DNA of 64,000 bases from Chishuiella changwenlii. GTDB taxonomy: Bacteria > Bacteroidota > Bacteroidia > Flavobacteriales > Weeksellaceae. Location of the stretch: NCBI RefSeq assembly GCF_900142565.1, contig NZ_FRBH01000005.1:124001-188000 (forward strand), given 5' to 3'. The notes below the pieces were generated by a model. It ran no database searches. It saw only the letters and a program-made list of their open reading frames with translations, and was not told the DNA's origin. Position 1 is the first letter of the stretch. Each line of letters starts with the position of its first letter. Below, one piece after another: positions 1-8,940 of this stretch. The translations under genes and the position numbers were made by a program.

Positions 1-288
1 TGGATATAATACTACATTTCCGTCCGAATGAAAAGATATCCAATTGTTAGGAAAAATAGAATCTGGCGTATGAGGTGTTAATGTATCTTTTATCGTGATA
101 ACATTTACTCCTTTAGAGCGTAATGCAGAAACCATTCCATTAAATTCCTCTAATGCTTGCTGCTGAATTTCTTCTTGAGAAGCAGAAGTTTCTGTTTGAA
201 AGTAATTGTTAACTGCTGTTTCTGGATTATAGTAAAAAGCAGTTGGCTCAACCATTAATATAGTTGAAGTATATTGTTTATTTTTCAT
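1..288 (-). CDS. ctlX: CtlX-like citrulline utilization hydrolase, N-terminal part (cut by window edge)
   Basis: Only the first 96 codons are inside the window; the start codon is at 286-288 and the frame is open to base 1. The N terminus (MKNKQYTSTILMVEPTAFYY, then a later segment with DSIFPNNWIS and SDG) fits the amidinotransferase-fold hydrolases named CtlX in Bacteroidota. It lies 1 nt downstream of the next arginine deiminase-type gene, so the two are almost certainly one operon for breakdown of arginine or citrulline derivatives. The catalytic His and Cys would be in the missing part, so activity cannot be judged. Confidence 0.75.
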   Translation of the reverse strand, partial: MKNKQYTSTILMVEPTAFYYNPETAVNNYFQTETSASQEEIQQQALEEFNGMVSALRSKGVNVITIKDTLTPHTPDSIFPNNWISFHSDGNVVLYP

Positions 289-289
289 C

Positions 290-1204
290 TTAATTTCTTA
301 TTAATGGCATTGTTGAACATCTAAATAATCCTCCCATTTTAGAGATATTCTGATAATTAATAGCCTCAACTTTAATTCCCCAAACATTTTCTAAATGAGC
401 ATTTAAACGTGTAAAATTTTTCTCAGAAACAACCACTTCAGGAGAAATAGAAAAAACATTTGGATTCATCCAAAACATTTCTTCTTTTGTAACTTCGAAT
501 AAATTATCTTTTCCAAAAATATCTACTAATTGTTGGTATTCTTCTTCAAATAAGAATCCATCTTTGTAAATAATAGCCTTGTCTTTTCCTACAGGATTAA
601 ATGTGCAATCTAAATGTAAAATACCTTCATATGGATTTTGATCATCTTTCTTTAATTCAAAATCTAAAACCGTTTTAGTAGGAAATTTTTTCTTGATATA
701 ATCTACAAACTCAACATTTGTTCTAGCAGTTTTAAATTGTCTAAAATCTGCTTGTTTGTATGTTCCTACAAAAATATAATCGTTATGTACAATAACATCT
801 CCTCCTTCTACATAAACTTCTTCTGGTAAGATATTAATTTTACTTTGATCAAATTGATCTCTTATGGTTTGATAAGCTTCAACTTCTTCTAAACGATCTG
901 GAATAATATTAGAGATAAAATACTCATCATCAATAACGAAACCTACATCTCTGGAAAAAACTTGATTACAATTTTCTATTAATGAAGGGCGTAAAACCTC
1001 AACATTATATTTTTTTAAAACCTCCTCAAATTCTTTTATTTCATTAACCAAGTCATCTTCTTTCGGATATTCATTTTTCTGAACAGTTTCATAAGATTTA
1101 GCATCAAATGTTTCATCAAGACTTGGAATATTCCCGTTTGATTCTGCCACTCCTAAAACAACCGTTTTTAATTGAGATGTTTCGTTTTGTATATGTAATT
1201 GCAT
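290..1204 (-). CDS. Arginine deiminase / dimethylargininase family protein
   Basis: A 304-residue pentein-fold enzyme. The expected active-site pieces are visible: SRDVGF near residue 84, VEGGDV with Glu133 and Asp136, His197 in ILHLDC, and a nucleophile Cys296 in FRCSTMPL at the C terminus. The family hydrolyses guanidino groups of arginine, citrulline or dimethylarginine in the cytoplasm. It overlaps nothing and is followed after 1 nt by the ctlX-like gene. Ornithine aminotransferase (rocD) is 8 kb away, which fits an arginine to ornithine to glutamate route. The exact substrate is not readable from the sequence. Confidence 0.85.
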   Translation of the reverse strand: MQLHIQNETSQLKTVVLGVAESNGNIPSLDETFDAKSYETVQKNEYPKEDDLVNEIKEFEEVLKKYNVEVLRPSLIENCNQVFSRDVGFVIDDEYFISNIIPDRLEEVEAYQTIRDQFDQSKINILPEEVYVEGGDVIVHNDYIFVGTYKQADFRQFKTARTNVEFVDYIKKKFPTKTVLDFELKKDDQNPYEGILHLDCTFNPVGKDKAIIYKDGFLFEEEYQQLVDIFGKDNLFEVTKEEMFWMNPNVFSISPEVVVSEKNFTRLNAHLENVWGIKVEAINYQNISKMGGLFRCSTMPLIRN

Positions 1205-1235
1205 AGATTGTTCTGGTATTAATAATGTTCATTTC

Positions 1236-1262
1236 AAAAAAAATCTCGCAAAAGCGAGATTT
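1236..1262 (-). terminator. Intrinsic terminator after the amidohydrolase gene
   Basis: Read on the minus strand, an AAATCTCGC / GCGAGATTT stem with a TTTT loop is followed by a run of T. It ends the 1284-2261 transcript and separates it from the arginine deiminase pair. Confidence 0.8.
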
Positions 1263-1283
1263 AATTTTGTATAAATATACATT

Positions 1284-2261
1284 TTATTTTTGAATTCCTA
1301 ATGCTTTCAAGCCATTTACTGTTGCAATATTTGCTAATTGTTCTACGTCATAAAAGTGACACGACTCTAGCATTACACGCAATTCTGTTAATAGATGTCC
1401 ATCAGAAAAAGGTTTGTAAATATCATTTATATTATCTGTTCCGAAAGCCACATTAATTCCTCTTGGAATCATTTCATCTACTGGTGTTACCGAATTGTGC
1501 GAAGGAGCTAAACGCTCTGTTCTATTATGATCTATCCAAGCTGTAGGACAAGAAACAATGTTCATGTCTGCTTTCTTAATTAAATCATATAATTCGTAAC
1601 GGTATTTACGTGGATGTGCAGCAACTGAAATAGAATGTACAGCAGAAACTTTTCCTTGCATTCCATGTTCTATTGTTTTCAGCGCTAATTGTTCAGTTTC
1701 TTTTTCTTCGTCTGTATTAAACTGATCCACATGAACATGAACTAATTTATTTTTAGCTTTAGCAGTAGACATTAAAATATCTAAATGCTCCTCTTCTTTT
1801 CCGAAATCTTTTGCAGGTAAACCTCCAATAATATCAACAAAATCTGAAGACATATCAAACCATTCGCGCGCTTTAGGATCAATAACTCCTTTTAAAACTT
1901 GGTTCGCAAAACGCATTTCGATATCTTTTCCGTAATTATCTTTTAAACGTTGTGCTGCTTGTATACTACGATCTTCTATTACCTCATCAGCATCTATAAA
2001 AGAACCTATTGCTTGACAACCTTGCTCTAACATGAAGTTAATTGCCTTTTCCATACGGAAATAAATATCATCTACAGATGAATTACGTTTCATGTCATCT
2101 ACTAAATGCCATTTCTCTTTTAAATAAGAATTTGATAACGAGAATGTGTCCGAAGTTAATGAATATGCTCTATCTAAGTGTGAATGTGTATTAACCCAAC
2201 CCCCTTTTTCATTTATTAAATGTAAAACTTCTTCAATTGGATTAAAATTTTGCTTGTTCAT
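1284..2261 (-). CDS. Amidohydrolase family protein (cytosine deaminase-like)
   Basis: 325 residues with a complete metal-dependent TIM-barrel amidohydrolase signature: His26 and His28 in NTHSHLDR, His175 and His177 in VHVHVDQ, His209 in AVHS, and Asp276 in FGTDN. This pattern is that of cytosine deaminase and related hydrolases of cyclic amides or deaminated heterocycles. It is a single-gene unit with its own terminator at 1236-1262. It lies upstream of the arginine-family pair, which may mean a shared nitrogen-scavenging role, but that is inference. The substrate is unknown. Confidence 0.8.
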   Translation of the reverse strand: MNKQNFNPIEEVLHLINEKGGWVNTHSHLDRAYSLTSDTFSLSNSYLKEKWHLVDDMKRNSSVDDIYFRMEKAINFMLEQGCQAIGSFIDADEVIEDRSIQAAQRLKDNYGKDIEMRFANQVLKGVIDPKAREWFDMSSDFVDIIGGLPAKDFGKEEEHLDILMSTAKAKNKLVHVHVDQFNTDEEKETEQLALKTIEHGMQGKVSAVHSISVAAHPRKYRYELYDLIKKADMNIVSCPTAWIDHNRTERLAPSHNSVTPVDEMIPRGINVAFGTDNINDIYKPFSDGHLLTELRVMLESCHFYDVEQLANIATVNGLKALGIQK

Positions 2262-2456
2262 CGTGAATTTGTTTGTTTTCGGGATGTAAAATTAACAAGA
2301 TTATTCAACACAAATCAAGCTATATAATCTAAAATATTTCTGTAACTTTGTGCCTTTGTTACTTACCTCAACAAAAGAGACTTTTAGAGATTAAAAGTTC
2401 TTGTTTATTTTCCTTTCAACATCGCATTCTAAAATTTAAAAAATTACAACACAATT

Positions 2457-3048
2457 TTCTGTCAGTTCGAGTGATTTTTCGAAATGAAATGAAGAAAATT
2501 GTATCGAGAACTTAGATTAGAAAATTAATAAGCTGTCTTATTTCTCGATACAAAATTCTATCGAATTACACTCGAAATGACGGATTAGAAATAAACAAAA
2601 AAAAACTATTTTCTGTCAGTTCGAGTGGTTTTTCGAAATGCAATGAAGAAAAATTGTATCGAGAACTTAGATTAGAAAATTAATAAGCTGTCTTATTTCT
2701 CGATACAAAATTCTAAACGAATTTCACTCGAAATGACGGATTAGAAATAATCAAAAAAAAACTATTTTCTGTCTATTCGAGTGATTTTTCGAAATGAAAT
2801 GAAGAAAAATTGTATCGAGAACTTAGACAAGAAAATTAATAAGCTGTCTTATTTCTCGATACAAAATTCTATCGAATTCCACTCGAAATGACGGATTAGA
2901 AATAATCAAAAAAAAACTATTTTCTGTCTGTTCGAGTGATTTTTCGAAATGAAATGAAGAAAAATTGTATCGAGAACTTAGACAAGAAAATCAATCCTTA
3001 CTTATTTCTCGATATAAAATTTTAAACGAATTTCACTCGAAATGACAG
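2457..3048. repeat. Four tandem copies of a ~155-bp hairpin repeat
   Basis: Copies begin near 2457, 2611, 2766 and 2920, so the period is about 154-155 bp. Each starts with TTCTGTC(A/T)(G)TTCGAGTG, has an inner arm TTGTATCGAGAA mirrored by TTCTCGATACAA, and closes with CACTCGAAATGAC. The copy can therefore fold on itself as a long stem. Copies 1-2 and 3-4 differ in the loop segment (ATTAGAAAAT versus ACAAGAAAAT). No open frame is carried. The same element recurs at 15971-16226. These repeats fill most of the 2262-3235 gap; the remainder (2262-2456, 3049-3170) shows nothing else. Confidence 0.9.
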
Positions 3049-3171
3049 TTTCACTATATGTTCTCGAAACAACATTTAGACTAAACTCAATGTGATAAGG
3101 ATGACAAACAAAATACAATAAAGTACTTTGTTCTCTATACTTTTTACATTTTACAACTTACTCTGTACAAC

Positions 3172-3205
3172 AAAAAAAGAGCATCCAACCTATTGAATAC
3201 TCTTC
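3172..3205 (-). terminator. Terminator after the phytase gene
   Basis: On the minus strand GAGTATTCAA pairs with TTGGATGCTC (two G-T pairs), followed by TTTTTTT. It lies about 30 nt past the phytase stop codon. Confidence 0.75.
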
Positions 3206-3235
3206 TCTTTATTTTTTATTAAACTAAGAATTTAA

Positions 3236-4282
3236 CTATTTAGCTTGTTTATCTATTTCAGCTTGAATAATTCTCCAATCATACAATTGAAAAGTCATTC
3301 CATTACTCATTGCAACAAAAAATCCTTTTGGAAAAGCAGAACCAAAATTAAAATTAACAGCATCTGCACCATCACATTCTACTGTAGAAACTGGAATTTT
3401 TGCAACTAATTCATGTTGATTTGCGTTTCCATTTGTTCCTTCTCTTTTGTAAACATTAAAATAATTTGCTTGCTGATCTGAAACTAAAATATAACCATCT
3501 GTATTTGATGTTTTATAAATAGCGATTCCCTCATGATCTCTCTTAAAATCTTTTTGTCCAAAGAAAGCCAACTCTTCATTTCCTTTTGTAGGATCAGCAT
3601 AATACTTTCTTATACCAACAGTTTCGTCACTATAATAAATATAACCTAATTCTTGGTCTACAGCAATTGCTTCTATCTCTTTTTTCCCAGAATATTTTCC
3701 GAATTTACGAACCAATTTAGCTTCGATTTTCCCGTTGTTATCAGCTAATAAATACTGATGTAAATACCCTTCAGATGGTCCATCTTTACGTCCTACAATT
3801 GCATAAATTTTATCACCTTGTGTGTACATTGCAATTCCCATTGGGTCACGAATTTCTTCGTTTTCAAAAACATCAATTCCATCATTGTCGATTAATTTAA
3901 AATCTGGTAAAGAAACGATTCTTATTTTATGATTTGCTCTTTCTGTTGTTACAGCAATATCTATCTTTTTACCTTGATAAGAAAAACCATATGCTACGTC
4001 TACATTATTTGGACGATTTAAAGGCGTTATTTTATTAATAATTTCTCCTTTTAAATTGTAAGCATATAATCCTCCTACAGCTTCTTCCTTATCTGTTCCG
4101 ATAACAATAGATTCGCTTGGGTTTTTATGATTAATCCAAATTGCAGGATCATCAGTGTCATTTGGTGTTGGTTGCGTTGTTACTGTTGGTTTTAAAGCGT
4201 CTTTAGGAATTGGCGCTAATTTAGAACTTGTACAAGCACTAAAAACAGTTAATATAGATAATGTGATGAATATTTTTTTCAT
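3236..4282 (-). CDS. Beta-propeller phytase, lipoprotein
   Basis: About 348 residues. The start at 4282 is preferred over an upstream ATG at 4306 because it gives a clean lipoprotein signal, MKKIFITLSILTVFSAC, with Cys17 as the lipidation site. The mature part has DDPAIWINHKNPS, VIGTDKEEAVGGLYAYNL, RPNNVDVAYGF, DPMGIAMY and DHEGIAIY, all typical of beta-propeller phytases that release phosphate from phytate with calcium. It sits just downstream of a TonB-dependent receptor on the same strand, a pairing known for phytate use. The 4301-4336 hairpin lies 19 nt upstream of this start. Confidence 0.9.
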   Translation of the reverse strand: MKKIFITLSILTVFSACTSSKLAPIPKDALKPTVTTQPTPNDTDDPAIWINHKNPSESIVIGTDKEEAVGGLYAYNLKGEIINKITPLNRPNNVDVAYGFSYQGKKIDIAVTTERANHKIRIVSLPDFKLIDNDGIDVFENEEIRDPMGIAMYTQGDKIYAIVGRKDGPSEGYLHQYLLADNNGKIEAKLVRKFGKYSGKKEIEAIAVDQELGYIYYSDETVGIRKYYADPTKGNEELAFFGQKDFKRDHEGIAIYKTSNTDGYILVSDQQANYFNVYKREGTNGNANQHELVAKIPVSTVECDGADAVNFNFGSAFPKGFFVAMSNGMTFQLYDWRIIQAEIDKQAK

Positions 4283-4295
4283 TTTGTGTATGTAT

Positions 4296-4336
4296 TGAAA
4301 AATCACTTTACAATCAAAACTGACCGTAAAGTGATT
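4296..4336 (-). terminator. Hairpin terminator or attenuator between TonB receptor and phytase
   Basis: A perfect 11-bp stem, AATCACTTTAC (4301-4311) with GTAAAGTGATT (4326-4336), is followed on the minus strand by a short T run. It lies between the receptor stop codon and the phytase start, so it either ends the receptor transcript or tunes read-through into phytase. Confidence 0.65.
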
Positions 4337-4361
4337 TATATTAATTGTAATTTAATGATAA

Positions 4362-7169
4362 TTAGAAATCAAATTTTAATCCCATTGTAAATCTTGGTTG
4401 ATAGAATTCTGATTGCATTAATCTACTTCTTACCCCTTGATAATAGCTTAATTCTTGATTTGTTAAGTTATTTGCTTCTGCGAATATTCTTAAATTCTTA
4501 TTGAATTTATATGATACGTTTGCATCTACAAATAATTGTTTGTCATAATAACTATCATCGTCTGCTGTAGCTCCAATTGCATCTAAATAAGCAGCAGTAT
4601 AGTTCATAGAAATACGTGCAGTAAATTTCTTATTTTCATAAGCTAAAGATCCATTAAACATGTGTGGAGCTGTTTTTGGCAATGTTAAATCCTCACGTGC
4701 TGTAACACCTTTTGCTTTAGAATCTGTATAAGTATAATTAAGGTAAATACCTAAATGTTTAAAGAACTCTCCAGGAATAAAATCTAACTGACGTTGTAAA
4801 GCTACTTCAAATCCCCAAACACTAACACTTTCTCCATTTCTATCTTGTGTAAAGATAAATTCTTGACCTGGAACAATAGGATTTGTTACATCTGGAAATA
4901 ATTGAGCAAAATCATCAGACGTAAAATTACGATTGATGTACGAATAAATAAAGTTATTTAATTTTTTATAAAAGAAACCTCCCGAAACAATACCAATGTT
5001 TTCGAAATAGTTTTCTAACATTACATCGTAGTTATAAGCATAAGTTGCTTTTAAATCTGGATTACCAGCAGCTATTTCTAAATCATTAGGAAGCGCACTT
5101 ACGAATGGAGCTAAAGAATAATAATTAGGACGAGCAATACTAGTTGTGAAAGCTGTTCTTAAAATAAAGTCTTTATTAAATTGATGCTTTAATGTGATAC
5201 TTGGTAAAACATTTAAATAATCATTCTTATTTGTTACTTCACTAATTAATTCTTCTTCATCTTGAACATAATTACCAGTATACTCAATATTTGTATTTTC
5301 GAAACGAACACCAGCAATTAAAGATGTTTGACTAGATAAATCTTGATCCCAACGAATGTATCCAGCAGTAATTCTTTCTTTCGCTTTATAGTTTACAGCT
5401 AAAAATTCTGCAGGAACAGAGCTTTCTTCGAATAAAGCTGGATTTTTTAAATCTAAATTCCCTAAATAAGAATTAGAAGCAAAGAATCCTGGTACATATT
5501 GTGATCCTGGTCCGTAACCTTGTCCTCCGTAATATGAGTTAGGTACTTGTCCTAATCCACCAACCATTCCATCTACACTCTCGTAAGAAAAGAAATCGTT
5601 GTTACGTTTTTTATCTTTTAAACGTAAACGTCCACCAAATCTTAAACGACCTTTCTGATTAGCTATTACACTAAAAGGAACACGGAAATTAATTTTTGCA
5701 CCTAATTCAGATTCGTATGTATTGTTATTATTTTCTGTAATCTCTCTTAAAGAATAATTTGAAGGAAGATCAGGATTAGCAGTTGTAACTAAAGGACGAT
5801 TACCATTTGATAAATCTTCAGTTAAATCTACATTACGATGGCGGAAATCTATATAACGCTCATTCGGGCGATCTTCGCTCGCTCTTGAATAAGAAACACC
5901 CCAATCCATATCCAATTTAGGCGTAATTAAATGCTCTCCACGTAATGAAATATTATATACACGTTGATCTTCTAAACGTGTATTTTTATTTCTTTTACTA
6001 TCAATACCTCCTTTTGTTTCGCGACGAATTTCACCTGTATAACCAACTACTTCATCATTTTCCATAACTTGTTTTATACTACGGTAACGTGTACGGAATC
6101 TATTTTCACGATCATCTCTCCAGTTATAAATAGCTGTTAAGTCGATACGGTTGTTTTCATTAAACTTAAAGTCAGATGAAAAAGAGATACTTCTTCTTAC
6201 ACGTTGTACATCATACTTACGTACATCCATCTGAGTTACATAAAACTCTCCATTACCATTCTCTTCATCTTTACCCCAAACTGCTTCTATATTATCAGAT
6301 CCAAAATTCTGAACTTGATAACTACCAGAAGCAACAACACCTAATTTATTATTAAAAAAACGATTACCATAAACAAATGCACTGTTATATAATCCTTTCT
6401 CTCTAATTGGTGCATAACCACCAGATGCAGTAACAGAAATACGCTCTTTATTTGGAACTGCACGTGTAATTAAATTTACAGAGCCACCGATTGCATCAGC
6501 GTCCATATCAGGAGTTAATGTTTTATTAACTTCAATCGTAGAAATCATATCAGATGGAATTAAATCCATTTGTACATTTCTATTATCTCCTTCTGCAGAA
6601 GGAATACGATCTCCATTTAATGTAACAGAGTTTAATTCTGGCGCTAAACCACGAATAATAATGTTACGCGCTTCTCCTTGGTCATTTTGCATTGTAATAC
6701 CTGGAACACGTTTTAAAGCGTCACCAACATTTGCATCAGGAAAACGCCCTACTTGATCAGAAGAAATAATATTGGTAATATTTCCATTATTCTTTTGTTG
6801 ATTAAGTGCTTTTGCTTGCCCTTTTAAATAATCTCCAACAATTACAACTTCACTCAATTCATTTAAACCATTAGATAATTCAAAATTAATTGTAGCTGTT
6901 TTATTATCTACAACTTCTATTTGTTGAGAGATAGTTTCATATCCTAAATAATCAATTAAAACTGTATAAGTTCCTGGTGCTAAATTTAAGAATTGATAAT
7001 TACCGTTTTGGTCCGAAACGGTATATTTGTTAGTATTTTCTATACGAAGATTTGCTCCTGGTAAAGAAAATTGGTCATTTGAATCAACAACTTTTCCCGC
7101 AATCACACCACTTTGCGCTAACGCAATTGGTCCGAGTATGAATAAGGAAAGTTTAAGAAAATGTTTCAT
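4362..7169 (-). CDS. TonB-dependent receptor with carboxypeptidase-like N-terminal domain
   Basis: 935 residues. Signal peptide about 1-19, then a carboxypeptidase-regulatory-like domain (about 20-105, GVIAGKVVDSN ... LPGANLRI), a plug domain (about 125-235, with DALKRVPGITMQ and IIIRGLAPELNSVTLNGDRI), and a 22-strand-type beta barrel ending in an aromatic residue (GLKFDF), as outer membrane proteins do. It imports a large ligand across the outer membrane using TonB energy. Its neighbour is a phytase, so phytate or a phytate breakdown product is the likely ligand. A -7 box TATTTTTG lies at 7187-7194. Confidence 0.9.
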   Translation of the reverse strand: MKHFLKLSLFILGPIALAQSGVIAGKVVDSNDQFSLPGANLRIENTNKYTVSDQNGNYQFLNLAPGTYTVLIDYLGYETISQQIEVVDNKTATINFELSNGLNELSEVVIVGDYLKGQAKALNQQKNNGNITNIISSDQVGRFPDANVGDALKRVPGITMQNDQGEARNIIIRGLAPELNSVTLNGDRIPSAEGDNRNVQMDLIPSDMISTIEVNKTLTPDMDADAIGGSVNLITRAVPNKERISVTASGGYAPIREKGLYNSAFVYGNRFFNNKLGVVASGSYQVQNFGSDNIEAVWGKDEENGNGEFYVTQMDVRKYDVQRVRRSISFSSDFKFNENNRIDLTAIYNWRDDRENRFRTRYRSIKQVMENDEVVGYTGEIRRETKGGIDSKRNKNTRLEDQRVYNISLRGEHLITPKLDMDWGVSYSRASEDRPNERYIDFRHRNVDLTEDLSNGNRPLVTTANPDLPSNYSLREITENNNNTYESELGAKINFRVPFSVIANQKGRLRFGGRLRLKDKKRNNDFFSYESVDGMVGGLGQVPNSYYGGQGYGPGSQYVPGFFASNSYLGNLDLKNPALFEESSVPAEFLAVNYKAKERITAGYIRWDQDLSSQTSLIAGVRFENTNIEYTGNYVQDEEELISEVTNKNDYLNVLPSITLKHQFNKDFILRTAFTTSIARPNYYSLAPFVSALPNDLEIAAGNPDLKATYAYNYDVMLENYFENIGIVSGGFFYKKLNNFIYSYINRNFTSDDFAQLFPDVTNPIVPGQEFIFTQDRNGESVSVWGFEVALQRQLDFIPGEFFKHLGIYLNYTYTDSKAKGVTAREDLTLPKTAPHMFNGSLAYENKKFTARISMNYTAAYLDAIGATADDDSYYDKQLFVDANVSYKFNKNLRIFAEANNLTNQELSYYQGVRSRLMQSEFYQPRFTMGLKFDF

Positions 7170-7186
7170 GTGTTTTAAATTTCTCG

Positions 7187-7194
7187 CAAAAATA
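7187..7194 (-). promoter_or_regulatory. Bacteroidota -7 box of the TonB receptor gene
   Basis: TATTTTTG on the minus strand matches the TAnnTTTG consensus and stands 17 nt before the start codon at 7169. No good -33 TTG was found at the usual spacing. Confidence 0.5.
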
Positions 7195-7292
7195 GAGTTC
7201 CAATATTACCTAATCGTTAATTAAGGATTATGATAGTTTTAACAATTATGCTAATTCGTCTTAATTATTTTAAGAATATTGACGTTTATCAT

Positions 7293-7300
7293 TACTTTTG
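7293..7300 (+). promoter_or_regulatory. -7 box of the sulP gene
   Basis: TACTTTTG fits TAnnTTTG and lies 24 nt before the ATG at 7325. The -33 element is not clear. Confidence 0.5.
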
Positions 7301-7324
7301 CGTCAACATCAATCATCAAAATAA

Positions 7325-8857
7325 ATGCTTAGTATTTCATTATCAAACATCAAAAACAAAATCAATCTTAAGAATGAAGTTTTAGCTGGTTTAACTGTAG
7401 CTATGACCATGATTCCTGAGTCTTTGTCGTTTGCAATTTTAGCAGGACTATCTCCTTTAATTGGACTTTATGGAGCTTTTATTATGGGGATTATTACTGC
7501 AATTTTTGGAGGAAGACCTGCAATGGTTTCTGGAGGTGCTGGTGCAACTGTTATTACACTTATTGCATTAAATGCTACTTATGGAGAACAATATTTATTT
7601 GCAGCGGTTTTACTAGCAGGAGTTTTTCAGATTATAGTTGGTATTTTTAAATTAGGAAGATTTGTAAGACTGATTCCTCAACCTGTAATGTATGGGTTCT
7701 TAAACGGTTTGGCGATTGTAATCTTTATGTCGCAATTGGAGCAATTTAAAATAAAAGCCGGAGATATTACTCACTGGATAGCTGGATATTCTCTTTATAC
7801 AATGTTAGGATTAACACTTTTAACGATAGCAATTGTCTATTTTTTTCCAAAAATAACAAAAGTAATTCCTTCTTCGTTAGTTGCCATTTTTGTTATATTT
7901 CTTATTGTTTTAGGTTTTAATATTGATACAAAAACTGTTGGAGATATTGCGAGTATAAAAGGTGAATTACCTCAATTTAAAATTCCAACAATTCCTTTTA
8001 ATCTCGAGACATTAAAAATTATTTTACCTTATTCTATTATAATGGGATCTGTAGGTTTGATAGAAACATTGTTAACGCTAACTTTAGTAGATGAGATAAC
8101 GTCTACAAAAGGTTCATCTAACAAAGAGTGTATCGCACAAGGTGCTGCGAATGTTACCAACGGATTTTTTGGAGGAATGGGTGGTTGTGCCATGATTGCA
8201 CAAACGTTTGTTAACTTAGATGCTGGTTCTCGTTCTAGAATTGGACCTGCAATTGGTGCTTTAACTATTTTACTCATTATTTTAGTAGGAGCTCCGGTTA
8301 TAGAAAAAATTCCAATGGCAGCGCTTGTTGGAGTAATGATGATGGTGGCTATTTCTACTTTTAAATGGGGATTTTTTAAATTAATTACAAAAATGCCTAA
8401 ATCTGATATTATTATTAGTGTTTTAGTTGCTGCTATTACAGTTATTTTACACAATTTGGCTTTAGCTGTTTTTGTTGGTGTTATTATTTCTGCATTAGTT
8501 TTTGCATGGGATAATGCTAAACGAATAAGAGCAAGAAAATCTATAGATGAAAAAGGTAGAAATGTTTATGAGATTTATGGACCTCTCTTTTTCGGTTCTA
8601 CTTCTACTTTTCTAGAAAAATTTGAAATTAATTCGGATTCTAATGAAGTTGTAATTGATATGAAAGAAAGTAGAATTGTTGACATGAGTGCTATAGAAGC
8701 TATAAATACAATTACACAAAAATATTCTCAACAAAATAAAACAGTTATTTTAAGACATCTTAGTCAAGATTGTATTCAGCTTTTACAAAATGCAAAAAGT
8801 GTTATTGAAGTTAATTTAGAAGAAGATCCTACTTACAATGTTATGCCTAAAAATTAG
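7325..8857 (+). CDS. SulP family anion transporter with STAS domain
   Basis: 510 residues. An N-terminal stretch of ten or more hydrophobic segments carries the family marks (AGLTVAMTMIPESLSFAILAG near 21, GLYGAFIMG, and SGGAGATVITL). It is followed by a cytoplasmic STAS domain at about 415-505 (NEVVIDMKESRIVDMSAIEAINTI). SulP proteins exchange or symport sulfate, bicarbonate, chloride or dicarboxylates in the inner membrane. No carbonic anhydrase or sulfate assimilation gene is next to it, so the ion cannot be assigned. It is a single-gene unit with a -7 box at 7293 and is convergent with rocD. Confidence 0.9.
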   Translation: MLSISLSNIKNKINLKNEVLAGLTVAMTMIPESLSFAILAGLSPLIGLYGAFIMGIITAIFGGRPAMVSGGAGATVITLIALNATYGEQYLFAAVLLAGVFQIIVGIFKLGRFVRLIPQPVMYGFLNGLAIVIFMSQLEQFKIKAGDITHWIAGYSLYTMLGLTLLTIAIVYFFPKITKVIPSSLVAIFVIFLIVLGFNIDTKTVGDIASIKGELPQFKIPTIPFNLETLKIILPYSIIMGSVGLIETLLTLTLVDEITSTKGSSNKECIAQGAANVTNGFFGGMGGCAMIAQTFVNLDAGSRSRIGPAIGALTILLIILVGAPVIEKIPMAALVGVMMMVAISTFKWGFFKLITKMPKSDIIISVLVAAITVILHNLALAVFVGVIISALVFAWDNAKRIRARKSIDEKGRNVYEIYGPLFFGSTSTFLEKFEINSDSNEVVIDMKESRIVDMSAIEAINTITQKYSQQNKTVILRHLSQDCIQLLQNAKSVIEVNLEEDPTYNVMPKN

Positions 8858-8890
8858 CGCCAATTATTGTATCATTTTCTGACAAAATAA

Positions 8891-8923
8891 ATATCCCAAA
8901 AAGTATTTAACTCTTTGGGATAT
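8891..8923. terminator. Hairpin between convergent sulP and rocD
   Basis: ATATCCCAAA pairs with TTTGGGATAT around a 13-nt loop. T runs on either side are weak, so it probably serves both converging transcripts. Confidence 0.55.
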
Positions 8924-8940
8924 TAAAATCAGTATTATCT

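Noticed and set aside
8029-8454. 141-codon frame antisense to sulP
   Set aside because: Lies wholly inside the SulP gene and mirrors its codons; no independent signal.
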